DNA of 64,000 nt from Pararge aegeria (taxonomy: Eukaryota > Arthropoda > Insecta > Lepidoptera > Nymphalidae). The notes beneath the pieces were generated by a model. The model was given only the letters and a program-made list of their open reading frames with translations, was not told the DNA's origin and made no database searches. How positions within the stretch are numbered: position 1 is the first letter of the stretch; each line of letters opens with the position of its first letter. The DNA is taken from the NCBI RefSeq assembly GCF_905163445.1, contig NC_053208.1:26811986-26875985 (forward strand), read 5' to 3'. Positions 11,036 to 23,390 of this stretch are shown here, piece by piece. The translations under genes and the position numbers were made by a program.

Positions 11036-14000
11036 AATTAAAATTTTGGACTTTAGGATAAAGTGCACGGATAAGAATTGAGATAATGGTATTTTCCAGG
11101 TTGCATTAATTTAGTTTCCCTACACCGAGAAAAAAAATTATCAGAATCGTGTTGCATCAGTTCCAAAGAGCGTCGGGAAATATTAAATATTCTGATTAGT
11201 TTTTGCGCATCGGTAAGCACTCCGGGAACCCGACACGATGACACTTTTCCATCACCGAGCCTTCATGTAATATATCATATACCGTATCTGGCGGAAAATT
11301 CAGCAGCACGAATCACACCGATCTGGTATAACAATGCTTGCCACTTTTCTAAACATATTTTCGGTAACTGCTGTCTCAGGAAGTAACAGGCCAGGATTAT
11401 CTTTTGTGCACATTCTGCCATGTCTAAATTTGGCGTTCCAACATGCAACAGTAGAATTTGGCAAACAATTAACCCCTTATCGATCTCATAAGTTTTTTTT
11501 TCTTGTTGATTTTGATTTTTTAATCAAATGTTCACTAAAATGCAACAACAAAAAGACTGTCTCTCTTTAAAGAAAGAATAACAGTTGATTTAGTTTACAT
11601 TTATTTTCTTAGTAACAATAAGTTCTACAAATAATCAATTTTGGTCATCCGGTTTATTCTTATTAAACTTCTGAAAAGGCTCAGGTTTCTTTTTGCTGAC
11701 GTATGAAATTTTCACAGGAAGGTTCCATAAACCTAACACTGAAATATTTTCTCCGGTAACTAATAGTGTTAGAGAAATTAATTAAAACCTAAAGAATTAT
11801 TAGCGCACAGCTCACTTTTCATTAAACTCTTTCGGAATAAGTGAAATGAAGCCAATGCTCACTTAAGTTTTTTAATATGTTTAGAACGTACGAGTTGAAT
11901 TTGACTCTAGCGTTCAGTACAGCTACGATGTATTTTCGTAGTTTACCTCGTATAGAAGGTAAGGTATGTGACAATTTGACAACCCTACTAACTTACAGCT
12001 TGTGTGACTCGGTTGTGTATAAGTCAGGTACATTACGGTCGACATTTACGGGTTGCTGCAGTAGAAAAATCGATGGGATCGTTTCTGTTCCATTGTATTT
12101 GAACCGCGCCGTGATTGGACGGCGATATAGTTTGTTATCCGCGAGGCCTATGGGACCATGGGACCCATACAAATGCTTCCTTTTGACCTATTACTAAAAG
12201 GATTTATTTTTCTGTTGCAGGTGAGCATCATTATTTAAACGAGCCAGTAAGTACACTTAGGTCAACCAACACATCGTTGACCCTAATGTTAAATAACTCT
12301 GCGATCCCTTACTGTATCGCCTGTATCGAACGCTATTTCAAGTCTTCATCGTCTCTAATACCGGATTTTTGTATTTAAGGGTCCTCTGCGCTAGTACCAA
12401 ACAGCTGGTACGAAAATGGTACGAATTCTTGTGTAATTTACTGAATAAAACAAGAACTGATAGTCTTTAGTGGGAGAACACGAGGACGCGCTAACTGCAA
12501 ACCGTCCGCTGATGTTTTATAAAGATAGGTTGGTTCCGCTATCTTATATATTTTGACATGGCAATATTATTGACAATATTGACAATATTTGTCTCAAAGC
12601 GAGAAAAGGGCAGTAACACTTGGATGGACGGACGGAAAGAGATGCAACTGAATGACCCTTTAAGGAAACCTTTTCGGTATCTTATAAAAACTTATAAATG
12701 TAGTCTTCGCATATTAATAATCTACACTTTCGCATACTTTTAATCCACTTTATCAATTGAGTTTTTTTTTTTTTCATGTAAATTCACGCATAATTCATCT
12801 ATGGACGGATTCGGATAGAACTTTTCTTGTTCAACAGAAGTTTATTCCGAAATGGACCCATTCAGATTTCATATAAAACTGCAGCAAATTAACCGCGACT
12901 GCTTCTAACGCATAGATATGCATTGTTTAACGCAATCTCACAACATAACCTGTATACTCGACAAGGTTTCGCAGACCTTTTCAGTTTTTCGGCGTAAGTA
13001 CTCCCACTTTTCCTAAGTTAAGGTGGTTCTCAGTAGTTTCAAATTTTTATCGAATAAAGCTATATTAATGGGGCTCGGCCGCCGGACTGCCGTCGACCTC
13101 ACTGGTGGTGCGCACTTGATACCTGAGCTACATTCCTGCAGCCGGCTCCGGTGGCGGAATTCGGACAACTCGGAATGTGTCTGTGTAGTCCCTCCTACCC
13201 ACTCGTTGCCACATTTTACTTTGGTTCGCCTTTCGGACATTATAAACGCGGCTCATTTAAGAAATGGAGTGACGTTAGAAGGTAAGCTATTTCCTTTGGT
13301 TACCTGGAAGAGTTTGTGATAGGGACCCCGAATTAAATGTAAAATGTGTGTGGTGTACTTGCATTGAAATTAGTTTTTATTCAATAAATACAATTCTAGT
13401 ATTAATTTTTTCTATTAAAGAAAATTAATGAAAGTTTCTTGTTACCGAAAAATAACATGAGTTTTCGGAGTATTATTGTTGCGTCGTTATTGGGTTCAAA
13501 TTCACAGGAACCGGCTTAGACAGCTCAAGATTAAGTTGAGGTTTAATAGTCTAGTGTCTTCTTCTGAACGAAGCCCTCTCTGATAGAATAAATGAATATG
13601 TTGCTCAAAACCAGCAGTTCACAGTGGCGTTCCTAGGGTCTTGACTTCAAGCAAGCCCAGATACCTAAAGGACTAATTGAACTCGTTATGATCTCGAAGT
13701 CACCGTTCTTGTTGTGCTAAATGACAAACAATACCAACTCATCTTTGAAAAACACTACAATTAAGGTCAACCCGCAAATTAAAGTACACCAGTACACAGT
13801 GTAGGGCAAACATAGTTTAGAATATAAGGTATGAAGGTTTCTATCGCCTCATAGCGCAAAAAGTATTGGAAATATAAAGTTCTAAAACAAAAAGCTGGAC
13901 TACTCTTACTCTTTTAAATATACCACTTTACGGAGTAATGGTCCATTACCCCCTATTGTTCCTTTTAAATCCATCTGGTATCCGCCTACGATATGAGACT

Positions 14001-14182
14001 TTTCAATAGATGGCAAACTTAATAAGAACATTTTATTTTTCATCTCGACGCGAGAAGAGGGCTTTTGCTAGTACGACCGCTTTCCCTGTCTATCTGGCTG
14101 AGTGTTTCGCGCGTTGTGCGTATAAGTTCTGTTCTGGGCATTTTTTCAGATGTAGTAGTAGATGTAGTAGATATGATGATGT
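11036..14182. other. No gene recognised
   Basis: AT-rich DNA. A 98-codon open frame at 13023-13319 (+) overlaps a GC-richer patch (13065-13205). It has no recognisable domain and is also open for 75 codons on the other strand, so I do not call it. Confidence 0.4.
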
Positions 14183-14225
14183 AAATGATCCCGGCCGCAG
14201 CTATAAGCTGCGGCCGGGATCATTT
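14183..14225. repeat. Perfect palindrome, 20-bp arms, 3-nt loop
   Basis: aaatgatcccggccgcagct, then ata, then the exact inverse. The preceding bases 14151-14182 are a degenerate GATGTAGTA / GATGAT microsatellite. Confidence 0.95.
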
Positions 14226-14547
14226 TCCCGATCAACTACACAACTTTGAGTTCAATTTCTTTTATTACACTAGTTAAACGCTGATGCTGTCGAAGTGTGG
14301 TATCTCTGTGCCAAATGTGAAATCTGCACAGTGATTGAAATATAGTTAGTTTATTATGCAAAACCCTTTGTCCACTCCATGGCTTTACCTGTCATTTCCC
14401 CATAGGATAACTTTGCAGAGATTATTCGTAAAAGTCATTCAGTTAGTGGCAGCTCCATTTAATAACCGCAAAGATAATTGTATTGATGGTTTGTCCGTCG
14501 TAAAATCAATCAGTCAAGACAAGGTTGGCGCCGGTCCAACTCGCAGA

Positions 14548-14740
14548 TAAATAAAAAGTATGCGGCACCTCGTCCGCGCTCCACATTCGACAGCCAGCCG
14601 AGCACAGAGGACATTGTCTCCAGTCTACACTAAACTAAACTATCTAAACACAGATGGAATTTTCCACTCGGCCCTTCGAATCTGCACTGGACGTGGGAGG
14701 TGTTGATTTGGAGCTCAGGTCAGGTATCTGGTGCGAGTGA
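14548..14740 (+). other. Possible promoter plus first coding exon
   Basis: An A/T-rich TATA-like stretch (gataaataaaaagta, about 14547-14561) is followed some 30-40 bp on by CG-rich sequence. An ATG at 14654 in good context (cacagATGG) opens 28 codons (MEFSTRPFESALDVG...). The frame meets two splice-donor-like sites, CTCAG/GTCAGG at 14718 and CAG/GTATCT at 14723, before a stop at 14738. This is the layout of a short first exon, but no downstream exon can be matched here and no domain is recognisable. It may equally be chance. Confidence 0.25.
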
Positions 14741-15871
14741 CCGCCAACCGCGTTGGCCGCCACGATGTCCAATTCAGTTAAAGCGCGCTGCCATCACACC
14801 GAGAAAACCTACCCTAAACCGCATTGTCAACAAAGATACAGGGCGTCGGAGTCGCGTGCTAGATATGTAATTATCAAATAACTTTAAACCTTTTAACCCA
14901 AAATGTCTTGTCACTACCCCTGATGCTGCAAATAATCATGGTCATGGGCGGTGGTCACGCATGAGGTGACCTGCTTGCTATGTTCATAGAACGGGGTAAA
15001 CAGTGCACAAGTAACAAATAGCATTCCATTATGTTATCCAGGCTAGTGGTTTTGACCCGCGGTAAAGTTTGATACAACAAAACGAAATAAACCTGGTATT
15101 TTGTAGCAAAATCATAAATTTAGCTTAATCACCTGATGAATAAGCTGATTCAAAAACAAAGATCTTATATTTAACAGAAAAGTTTAGTCTATGGCTTAAA
15201 CAGTGGTGTTGAAATTGTTGCTTCCCAACGCTGCCAATGGTTGTTACCTCGTACAACATCGTTTGAGATTAATGTAATATGCCGCCACAGACTACGCCTA
15301 CTCGTTTCTTATCATAAAATATAACAAATAGTTGTAGTATTTATTTATATTTATGATTAAATCGTGGTTTGGTTGAGTTTGGGGTGCAGCCCAATTCACT
15401 TGTAAGATTTCTATAAATATTTAATTTCTCCGTAGTAGGGTTTTAGTTTTGAACTTACTTTTATTCATTACTTGTTTTTATGTGACTTACATGACTTAGC
15501 CCATAACACTCTGGCACTCTGGGCACTAAGATGTAGACGCCCCATTTATCAAATTTGGTCCTAGAAGAGCGATAAAAAAGTTTAACATCCAAACTCGCAA
15601 AAAAACGCATTTCAGGGTTCACCACAAAGCTTTCCTTTGGGTTCACTTATTGTATGTATAGCATCCAGTAACTACTTTAGGAATCTACAAGTTGTCTTTT
15701 ATTAGATGCCAAACTCGAAATATTTCTCCTAAATATATATTTTTCTTTATTACATATTTTGGACTATATTATCCGCCACATTGAATTTGTTACCTTACAA
15801 AGCCACAATATTTAAGCTTGGAACACTAAATTTTTTAAATGGGCCACCAGTTCATTCGAAGCCTATTCGGT
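14741..15871. other. No gene recognised
   Basis: AT-rich sequence without a supported feature. Confidence 0.5.
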
Positions 15872-16078
15872 ACAAACAAACAAACATACAAACAAACAAA
15901 CAAATAAAAATCTCTTTATTATATAGTGTAGATAGCCTTTGTGTTATTCTGATGTATAACGTTTATTACCGTACTGTTTTATCAATATCTGTTAAGTAGT
16001 TTTTGCTGAAAGAGTAAGAAACATCCATCCGTCGATCCTTACCAACTATCGCATTTATAATATTAGTAGGATTAGTAG
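15872..16078 (+). repeat. Dispersed repeat (type E), 3' end
   Basis: Contains acaaacaaacatacaaacaa and ends gcatttataatattagtagg with a short tandem repeat of attagtagg (16065-16078). The same 3' end is seen at 28440-28480 and, inverted, at 24671 and 26690. The tandem 3' repeat is reminiscent of LINE tails. Confidence 0.5.
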
Positions 16079-17072
16079 GCTATATATATTGATAAGATTA
16101 GATATAGAATAAAATAGATATTATAAGATAAAAAATATAGATGAAATAAAAAGATAGTTATATCGTTGATCAATTTTAACTAAGAATTTAAAAGTGGATA
16201 TTTAAGTGTACTCAAATATTCCTAACAACGATTAAATGGCTGAATAGGTTACTAGAATGTGTAGAATGTGTCAAATAGTTTCAGACAGCATTTATTATTA
16301 AAATGTTCAAAGTTTATAGTTCCGATAAATCAGTGACAGCTGACCTTGCCACCTCGTTGACCCGTGCGCGAGCTCCGAGGCCCGTCACCCATACGTACAG
16401 CTACTTTTACGATAGCATATTCTACGCTGCCACCGCCGGCGACAAACTTATCATAATATATTATACCTAGTGGTTCGCCCTCAGGTTAGACCTCGCACAG
16501 CAAAATACTTTTTAGCATTACACCATTTTAAATCTTGCTCGAAACGCGCATTTTATCGCTTCGCTCTAAGGATCATAACACATGTCATTAAACACACGTG
16601 CTTTCTTATTTGACACCACCACATTAGTGTTTTATGATATACTGATTAAGTTACATGAATAAGTTACATATATATTGTGGGCTATTAAGATTAACGGCTA
16701 CAGGTACACCATACTTCAGCTTTTGTTTTTAAATACCAGCAAAGAAATTTCACGTCGCATAAAATATCAGGTAGATAAGATGTTGACAATTTAAACAATT
16801 GCACGTCCGGAAGATTATTCCGATCAAATTTTTCACATTAACATCACAATCAAGCCATTGCGGATTCCCAGAACACGGTCTCCTCTCAGTCATGCAGGTA
16901 TCCTAAAGATACTTTCCTTTTCCACTTTCAGCAAGTGATATTACATCCCTGAAAATAAGGCCAAAATCCTAAGCAAGAGGCTCATCGCTCAGAATTTTAA
17001 TTTAATTGAAAATTTAACACTATTCACATTAGTCTATGTTCTGAATACGAAAATATTAGCTTTTCGTAATTC
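16079..17072. other. No gene recognised
   Basis: AT-rich. A stretch at about 16467 (ctagtggttcgccctc) resembles the start of the type E/G repeats but is too short to delimit. Confidence 0.4.
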
Positions 17073-17121
17073 TCTATTAATTTATATATAAATTATGTTC
17101 TATTAATTTATATATAAATTT
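17073..17121. repeat. 26-bp tandem duplication, AT-rich
   Basis: tctattaatttatatataaa is repeated head to tail at 17073 and 17099. Confidence 0.8.
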
Positions 17122-18157
17122 ATTTATTATTGAGCCATGTTCACCTAATTGTTTGAACGAAAACAACAAACTGCTGCTGCTTGCTGTTTCTGCAAATTGG
17201 GTAAATATTGCTACGGTGACGTCTCACGGATCTAACTAAGGGAATGTTTCTATATGCGTTTATATATCCCGATAAAATATGATGAGCTGGACGCACATTC
17301 TATGATGTTAAACACATACATCAGTTTTGGCTCGTAAATGTACCTTACTTATTGTTTGTAAAACCTAAGAAGGATACCTAAATGTATTTTATTTATTTCC
17401 ACAAAGTGACATAGCAACCAGTAGCCTACATGTTGGCACATTTATATGAGTTCACTTACACCGGTCAGTGCACGGCTCGGCCACGTACCTGGCTTGACAC
17501 CGTTCCGCGTAACCTTCCGTACATTATAATTCCTCTTATTTAGCGATGGCTAGGAAGCAAATGTAGTTTACAAAAAAAAAACCCTGATCTAAATGAAAGG
17601 TTTACTCTCGTCAATTTGTGGTCGAGTATCATTTCTAAGGGAAAAAATAATCAAAAGGTTTCGAAGCCGTACTTTCTTTCAAATAAAAGGCTTCTCACTA
17701 ATCTATATTTCTCCGATCGCTACCGAAACCAACAGATTTCAAACACATTAACAAAACAGCGAGCGATGAATTAAAATTAAAAATCAGTAGTACTAATAAC
17801 GGAGTTATTATTAGAACGATAAACTATAACGGTATCGCGTTATTTATAAAGGCAGATGTGAGGCACAGGAGCGCCCGCAGCACTACGGAGACCCGTGCTG
17901 AATGGCTCGCGCGCATCATTGAAGCGTTCGCCGGCCGCGAAAACTGGCGCCGGTGTTGCTAGCGGAACGACGTCACCACCATTTAGTGCAGGTTTTAATG
18001 AATCTGCCAGGAAACTGCACCTGCAACGCCGCGCTGAAGTACAACTTTTAATTGATGACTACTTGATGGCCTTAGCACTTCCCATTTCGTGGGACCGATT
18101 TTGATCTCCGGCATGCACCTCTATATTTACCAAGTTATGTGCAGTTTTATTTAAGCA
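17122..18157. other. No gene recognised
   Basis: A TATA-like motif (tatttataaaggc, 17841-17853) precedes a GC-rich patch (17870-17960), but no coding frame or splice signal supports a gene. Confidence 0.4.
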
Positions 18158-18495
18158 ACTAGATGTGCCCTGAAGATTCGCCGGCGTAATTTACGAGACG
18201 CAGCGTATTGCTACATTGTCCAACCCTAACCTCAATAAATCAGATACCAAAAGTTTTTTTCAATCGAACAGGAAGTGCCAAATTTGTAAACCGTACACAT
18301 GTGTGGACATTACGTACAATTTAAACCTCTATTTTGAACTTTCAATCACGTAAACATTGCCAATCGCTAATGACCGACCCGGAGAACTGTTCCATTTGAT
18401 TTTGATTCCATTACCAAATGACTGCAAATAATGTATGGCATAACATCAGCACTACATATTAGTGGATAGTGCTAAGTAGGCAACTTTGACCCAAG
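18158..18495 (+). repeat. Dispersed repeat (type G), copy 1, interrupted by hAT element
   Basis: Starts actagatgtgccctg, contains gtaaacattgccaat, aatgaccg and gacccaagtc, and aligns along its length with 27630-27960. It is interrupted at 18495-18503 by the hAT transposon and appears to resume for a few tens of bases after 20209 (aaatgcatgg against aaatgg in copy 2). Confidence 0.65.
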
Positions 18496-18503
18496 TCAGT
18501 ACT
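18496..18503. repeat. hAT target-site duplication, left
   Basis: TCAGTACT, identical to 20202-20209. Eight base pairs is the diagnostic length for hAT insertions. Confidence 0.9.
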
Positions 18504-20201
18504 CAGTGGCGTGCATTGCATATATGCAAATAAGCAGTGCATACCCTACCCTCAGGGTCTTAAAGAGCCTTCAGATAGGACCATTAAAGTTTTGTAATTA
18601 AAAAAACACTAATTAAAAAATATATGAAAGCGCCATCTAGTAATGAGCGGCCAAACTTCTAGGTCAATTGTGGCTAGACAGGCGACAGCGCAACCAGCGC
18701 GCGCGAGGCGTATAGCGTACAAAATAAAATCTTCTACTTCGTATTTTAATATCTAACCGTAAATGCTAATCATTTACCTTTTAAAACACGTAAAAATACC
18801 GATATTATTATTTAAATCTCATGTTATCGATTGCAGGGTAAATCAATTATTATAAATCACTCGACATATGACGCCATCTACTGTTGCATAGAAATATCAA
18901 ATAAAATAATCACGCCCAAAGAAAGAATCGTTCTGCTAGATGTGTGCGTGCAAGTTAGTAGTGTGTGTCGTGTAATGTTATAATCGTGCGCTTGTACTTA
19001 CAAGATTAGCATCGGTCTTGTGTGAACAGTTTCATTCATAAATTCTCTAAGTATAGGTGTCTATAAGCACTGCTTACGGAAGTGGATAATCAATTATGTG
19101 TTTGATTTTTTTATGAATAAAATGATTTGCTTGGTTTGTAATTGTAGTATACTGCCATTATTCTTTTTTAGAAATAAAAATATCATTAACAAGTGTAAAT
19201 ACCTTACAGTGTCTTTTAAGAAAATTAAGGAACTAATATTATCAAATTAGTCTTTCGTTTTAAAAATGAGTTATGAAATCAAACGCTGTCTTAATTATGA
19301 CGAATGAATAGTTTACGTTTTTCAGGAATCATTGGAAAGTGAGAAAGTTAACAATAAATATTGTTTTTATTTATTGTTTACATATCAAAGTAAAATAGCG
19401 TTCTAACCTATACTTACAAAAAAATTAAAAACATAGGTATTTTGACTAATTTTGATTGCAATGTTTTCATTGGCATATTCAATCGCCATTATTGTTTACC
19501 TCCGAACAATGCTCAATGGCGTTGGTGATAAATAAACGGTTCAAGTGCATAAATTCAGTAACTTATAAAAGTTTGAGTGATAGTTTAATGTGTTATGGTT
19601 AATTGATAGTTTATTCATTCATTTTATAATGAAAGCATATTCGTGCGGCCTTTGTTTGGGTTCAGTGTACCTGGAAAAAGTACTTAGAGAAAACTTTAAT
19701 TTCTATCCCTATATCGTAAAATTAGAAATCATTCGAAAAGGAAGGTGTGTACCAATGTTACAAATATCCCAAAAAAAAGGTGATAAAGTAACACGTATGT
19801 TTAATAATAAATATTACGAAAACTATTCTTGGCTAAGCGGCTTTGTACACACCAATCGATTATTTTGCTTTCATTTTGTTTTATTGTCCAATATACGTAA
19901 AGTGTGGAATGATAAAGGATATTGTGATCTTAATAATTTTCATAAAGACGCTAAAAACATGATATGTTGGAAAAAAATATTATCATCATCAGTGTGCTTA
20001 GAAAATGCTGCCGAATGGTGTGTCATAATTTTGAGACGTAAATCAGGGTATGTACTTTTATTCAATTAGCAGTAGATACACGATATAACTTTCGTAAAGT
20101 AATTTGATTATAAACCGACATATCTAAAATCTAAATTTTACTTTATGTTTGTGTTGAACACCTTGTGCATACCCTGGGTCCAAGGGCTATGCACGCCACT
20201 G
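18504..20201 (+). mobile_element. hAT-superfamily DNA transposon, internally deleted
   Basis: The element is 1,698 bp. It starts CAGTGGCGTGCAT and ends with the inverse ATGCACGCCACTG, so it has 13-bp perfect terminal inverted repeats with the CAGTGGCG start common among hAT elements. It is flanked by the 8-bp duplication TCAGTACT. A paralogous repeat at 27630-27960 supplies an empty-site comparison. It holds only one transposase exon (19629-20048) and lacks the catalytic domain and C-terminal dimerisation region, so it can move only if a partner element supplies transposase. Confidence 0.9.
19629..20069 (+). pseudogene. hAT transposase N-terminal exon with TTF-type zinc finger, truncated
   Basis: The first in-frame ATG is at 19629, giving 146 codons. 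Residues about 57-110 (RMFNNKYYENYSWLSG, then HTNRLFC, KVWNDKGYCDLNNF) match the TTF zinc-finger/ZMYM-type N-terminal domain of hAT-like transposases, which binds transposon DNA. The second cysteine expected in the LFCWPC-type motif is replaced (LFCFHF), so zinc binding is probably impaired. At residue 140 the frame reads into CAGG/GTATGT (20045-20054), a strong splice donor. In the full gene the exon probably ended here and the downstream exons have been deleted. Only about 150 bp separate it from the right terminal repeat. Confidence 0.75.
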
Positions 20202-20209
20202 TCAGTACT
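20202..20209. repeat. hAT target-site duplication, right
   Basis: TCAGTACT, identical to the copy at 18496-18503. Confidence 0.9.
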
Positions 20210-20259
20210 AAATGCATGGATGTCCATCTTTGGAATTTTGTGTGATAATTTTATTCTAC

Positions 20260-20465
20260 CTCATGTCCTACCTCGTAGTATGGCCTCAATCATTCGTAGT
20301 TTCGGCGTGATGCGCGGCCCAGATAAAGACAGACCGACACGAATGAAAAAAATTACAGTTTAGGGTTCAGAATCGGTTATAGAGTACCCCTAATTTTTTT
20401 TTTTAAATATCCTCAATATACAGAATTCGACTCGTTACTTTTTTAAATATAAATTATATAACATT
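20260..20465 (+). repeat. Dispersed repeat fragment related to type F 3' end
   Basis: gacagaccgac, tttagggttcag, cggttatagagtacccctaa, then a T-rich run and caatatacagaattc. It has the same order as the 3' part of the repeats at 48590-48700 and 63900-64000 but is divergent. Confidence 0.45.
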
Positions 20466-20483
20466 CTGTTATCGGTGATAGTA

Positions 20484-20575
20484 AACATCGTCATCCATAA
20501 AGTACTCAAAAGAGTGCGGAGTTTACCAATGAGCACTTGGCCAAGGCGGTGGACTACGGCTTACAGTCTTGTAAT
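20484..20575 (+). repeat. SINE type B fragment
   Basis: gtttaccaatgagcacttgg, ccaaggcggtggactacggc matches the 3' third of the type B SINE. Head and tail are missing. Confidence 0.45.
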
Positions 20576-21156
20576 GTGTGATAGTGACGATTAAATGGTC
20601 CGCCTCTTATTTCTCGTTACGTTATATCTCTTCCTGAACGTCAAAAAAAAAACGTTTTATTCTTGTAGACCTTATCACAGGCACTTATGAAGCGTTCATA
20701 CATTTAACATGTTATCACTAATGTTAGGTAAAGGTGATAACTGCATTCGTTAACTTAAAACTAAAGCTAGGAGGGTTCCAAATGCGCCCTGGTCTAAGTA
20801 AAATGATTTACAATTACCCTTAAATGAATTGCTAATTTTATGCAGCCTAGTAAACTGCACTACAAGTATATTTTTACTTCTAATATTAATATAGTTACAG
20901 TCCACTTTCTTTTTAATTTTTTTTATATTTTTATGTACATGTAAATTAAGTTTTCAAATATGTATTTATTATGCACTGTCATATACACTGACGTTTATAT
21001 ACTGCACGAACAGCCCTCTTGTGCAGTACAAAAATATAATCAATATCAGCAGCATTCCCCACAAAAGTATGCCTTAGGACATAATGCTGTGAAAGTAACT
21101 AAAAATACACAAGCCTGGCAGTAAATTCCTGCCTGATATCGATATATCAGTCAGTC
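20576..21156. other. No gene recognised
   Basis: AT-rich, no supported feature. Confidence 0.5.
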
Positions 21157-21192
21157 AGGAAAGTGAATATTGATATCAATATTCACTTTCCT
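21157..21192. repeat. Perfect 36-bp palindrome without loop
   Basis: aggaaagtgaatattgat followed directly by its exact inverse. Flanked by TCAG-rich strings (tcagtcagtc on the left, catcagtcag on the right). Confidence 0.95.
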
Positions 21193-22364
21193 TTCATCAG
21201 TCAGTTAATTCAACCGCTTGGGTCCAAAAAAATCCTTTCTTACAACCGAATTGATAAACTCCTCCTTTTCTGTAAGTCGGTCAAGAATGGTAATATATGT
21301 GTAGTATTTATGAAGTTCCAGCCAGATTTAATTGTTCCCTTTGAATCTGTTAGTTCTTTTTAACATCACGCTATTAATCTTAGGCATATTATGGGAAAAC
21401 GGGCGGGCGATGCAATGCGGTGCGGTACATTCAATGTATCCCATATACACTATATGGTATACATTTAACAGAAGTGGAAGGGGCACGTGGATTCCAATCA
21501 TTATGACAATACATTAATATAACAATTACAAAATAAAATTTTACAAATAGCCTCTGCTACTCTGGCATGACTTAGCAGCTAAACTGATCCTGGTGATAAT
21601 TAAACATAGGATAATTTTAGGCAGAGTCCTGCTCTTGCAAATAATATTTGGTAGAGCCATCGATTGATGAATAGACGAAACAAATGAATCGCAGGTTGGG
21701 ACATAAGTGGAATAATCGGTCAGAGCTCGTCCGGGGAAGTGCGTCATGCCAGCCATACTTATATCTGCCGCAAACCAGCTTTGCTTCGATCCGATCTGAA
21801 GGGTGTGGTTGCCGGTATAACTACGGCACATGAGGCCAGCACTTTGCAGCACCTCCCCTACCCTGCGAAGTTGTACGAGTTCCCCCATACCACCATCACA
21901 TGGGCCATCTGCTTAGTCCACCAATTATACTATAAAAAAGCAGCCTTAACATAAGTTTTTGCTTGTTAGTTAACTTTAATTGAATTTATTTTTTTTGGTT
22001 CCTAAACTAGCACGTTGAAATCCGTTCAGCTCTCTTTAATCCCATTGCTTTTGACACACTATCGCCAAGGCATCGGTGGGCTGCGAGGTGTCGGGGAGAG
22101 CAGGGCGAGCGAACTGGCAGCTCACGCACCGCCTCGGCGCTCGCTCTATTTATATCGGTCCCGTGACCGCAGGGGAGTGGAGCTTGTTTACGCAGTGCGC
22201 GGCGCGTGATGCCCAGCAACCGGCCGCGGTCAGCCGCTGCTACGCTGCATTCATGGGCTCGGGGAACCTCATGGCTTGCTGCTAGCATCATCTGAACTTT
22301 GCTTTACTCACGACACCCCTCGAAAATGTGAAGTGTTAGCGATAATGTTATATTTTATTTGTCT
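21193..22364. other. No gene called; GC-rich patch at 22070-22260
   Basis: Frames of 115 codons (21541-21888, minus) and 94 codons (22007-22291, minus) exist, but they overlap similarly long frames on other strands and show no domain. The GC-rich patch includes a TATTTATAT at about 22147. I see no start or splice arrangement that would make it a gene. Confidence 0.35.
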
Positions 22365-22512
22365 GGAAGGCTTGGTTGGTGAGTCACCACCGTACCGATA
22401 AAGCAATTTAGCGGTGCGGTATAACTGCCATAACAATAACAGGTTGTCCCGTTACCATCTTAGACTGCATCATCACTTTCGTGAGATTGCAGTCAAGGGC
22501 TAACTTGTGGTG
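22365..22512. repeat. SINE-like repeat (type C)
   Basis: Contains gtaccgataaagcaatttag, accatcttagactgcatcat and gagattgcagtcaagggcta. It is the inverse of the string preserved at 41571-41765, and noncoding. From memory, the complete family carries a tRNA-like head. The head is not present here. Confidence 0.6.
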
Positions 22513-23331
22513 GAATGAAAAAATCTGTGCTCGTTCACTTGCCGACCCGCGCCAGTGAGTCACTTGTCCCCGGACATCGGGCGGAGACGGGGCGCCGCGG
22601 GCCGCCCGCGTTGTGCGCAGGCTGTCGCATGTCGGTCGGCGGCGCGCGCGCTGTCACACTGACGGCGCTGTAAATAAGCCGCGCATACTTCATTCATTGC
22701 TAATGAGCATTTGTTTTATACATCGCGGTTCTTTTAGAAAATATCCTTCTCAACGTTTCATAATGAACGAGTATGTTATGTTGATACTTAACCGAATTAA
22801 AATATGGTGTATACAAGCTAAATTATTATTGTTACTCCAGAAGTCGTGACGGAAATATTGAAGACATTTTTTTATGACCTATTCTATAGAACATTTTTTA
22901 TACATTGTCTATGTTATATGAGTTGTAAAGCTTTACAAGTAAATAAAAACTAGCCTAAGATAAGCTTCTGCAAATTAAACTCTTTTATAGTACCGTGAAT
23001 CGGCGTGCGGTAGTGTGGGATGCGACCTACGTTGATACGTTGGCAGTTTCTCACTTGCCGTCCCAAAAAGCTGCCGAATCTGCTCAAATGCTTCAGCGCT
23101 GCCAATACTCCGTTAGTAGTAATGACTTCGTTTTTGCAGCGCTTGCGTTTGAGACTTTGGGCTCATGGTCTACAGGCACGAAAAATACTCAAATCGCGTC
23201 CAAAAAAAAGAAGTCTTGTTTGTAATTATTCGTTGTGTCAAATTCTTGTTCATAGAGTGGTATAAATAAATATATAACACGAGTAATCAAATCTAATCAT
23301 AAAGTTTCATTTCCAGAGGTGTTCTTTCTAT
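22513..23331. other. No gene called; GC-rich patch at 22550-22680
   Basis: A CpG-rich patch is followed by AT-rich DNA. Overlapping 76- and 81-codon frames (22995-23265) in two phases show no motif. Confidence 0.4.
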
Positions 23332-23390
23332 CTTGAAATGTTGCACAAAGGTATGTTTGCCCCGTACATACGTTTGTGCAACATTTCAAG
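23332..23390. repeat. Near-perfect palindrome, 24-bp arms
   Basis: cttgaaatgttgcacaaagg... inverted at 23367-23390 with one mismatch and an 11-nt spacer. Confidence 0.9.

Noticed and set aside
13023..13319. 98-codon plus-strand frame in a GC-richer patch
   Set aside because: Open on the opposite strand as well, no splice or domain evidence.
17841..17960. TATA box plus GC-rich patch as a promoter
   Set aside because: The following ATG opens only a few codons and no splice site or downstream exon is visible.
21541..21888. 115-codon minus-strand frame
   Set aside because: No recognisable motif and an overlapping 71-codon frame on the other strand; probably chance or an unknown repeat.
22070..22260. 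CpG-rich patch with TATTTATAT as a gene start
   Set aside because: Frames on both strands are similarly open because of composition; nothing distinguishes coding from noncoding.
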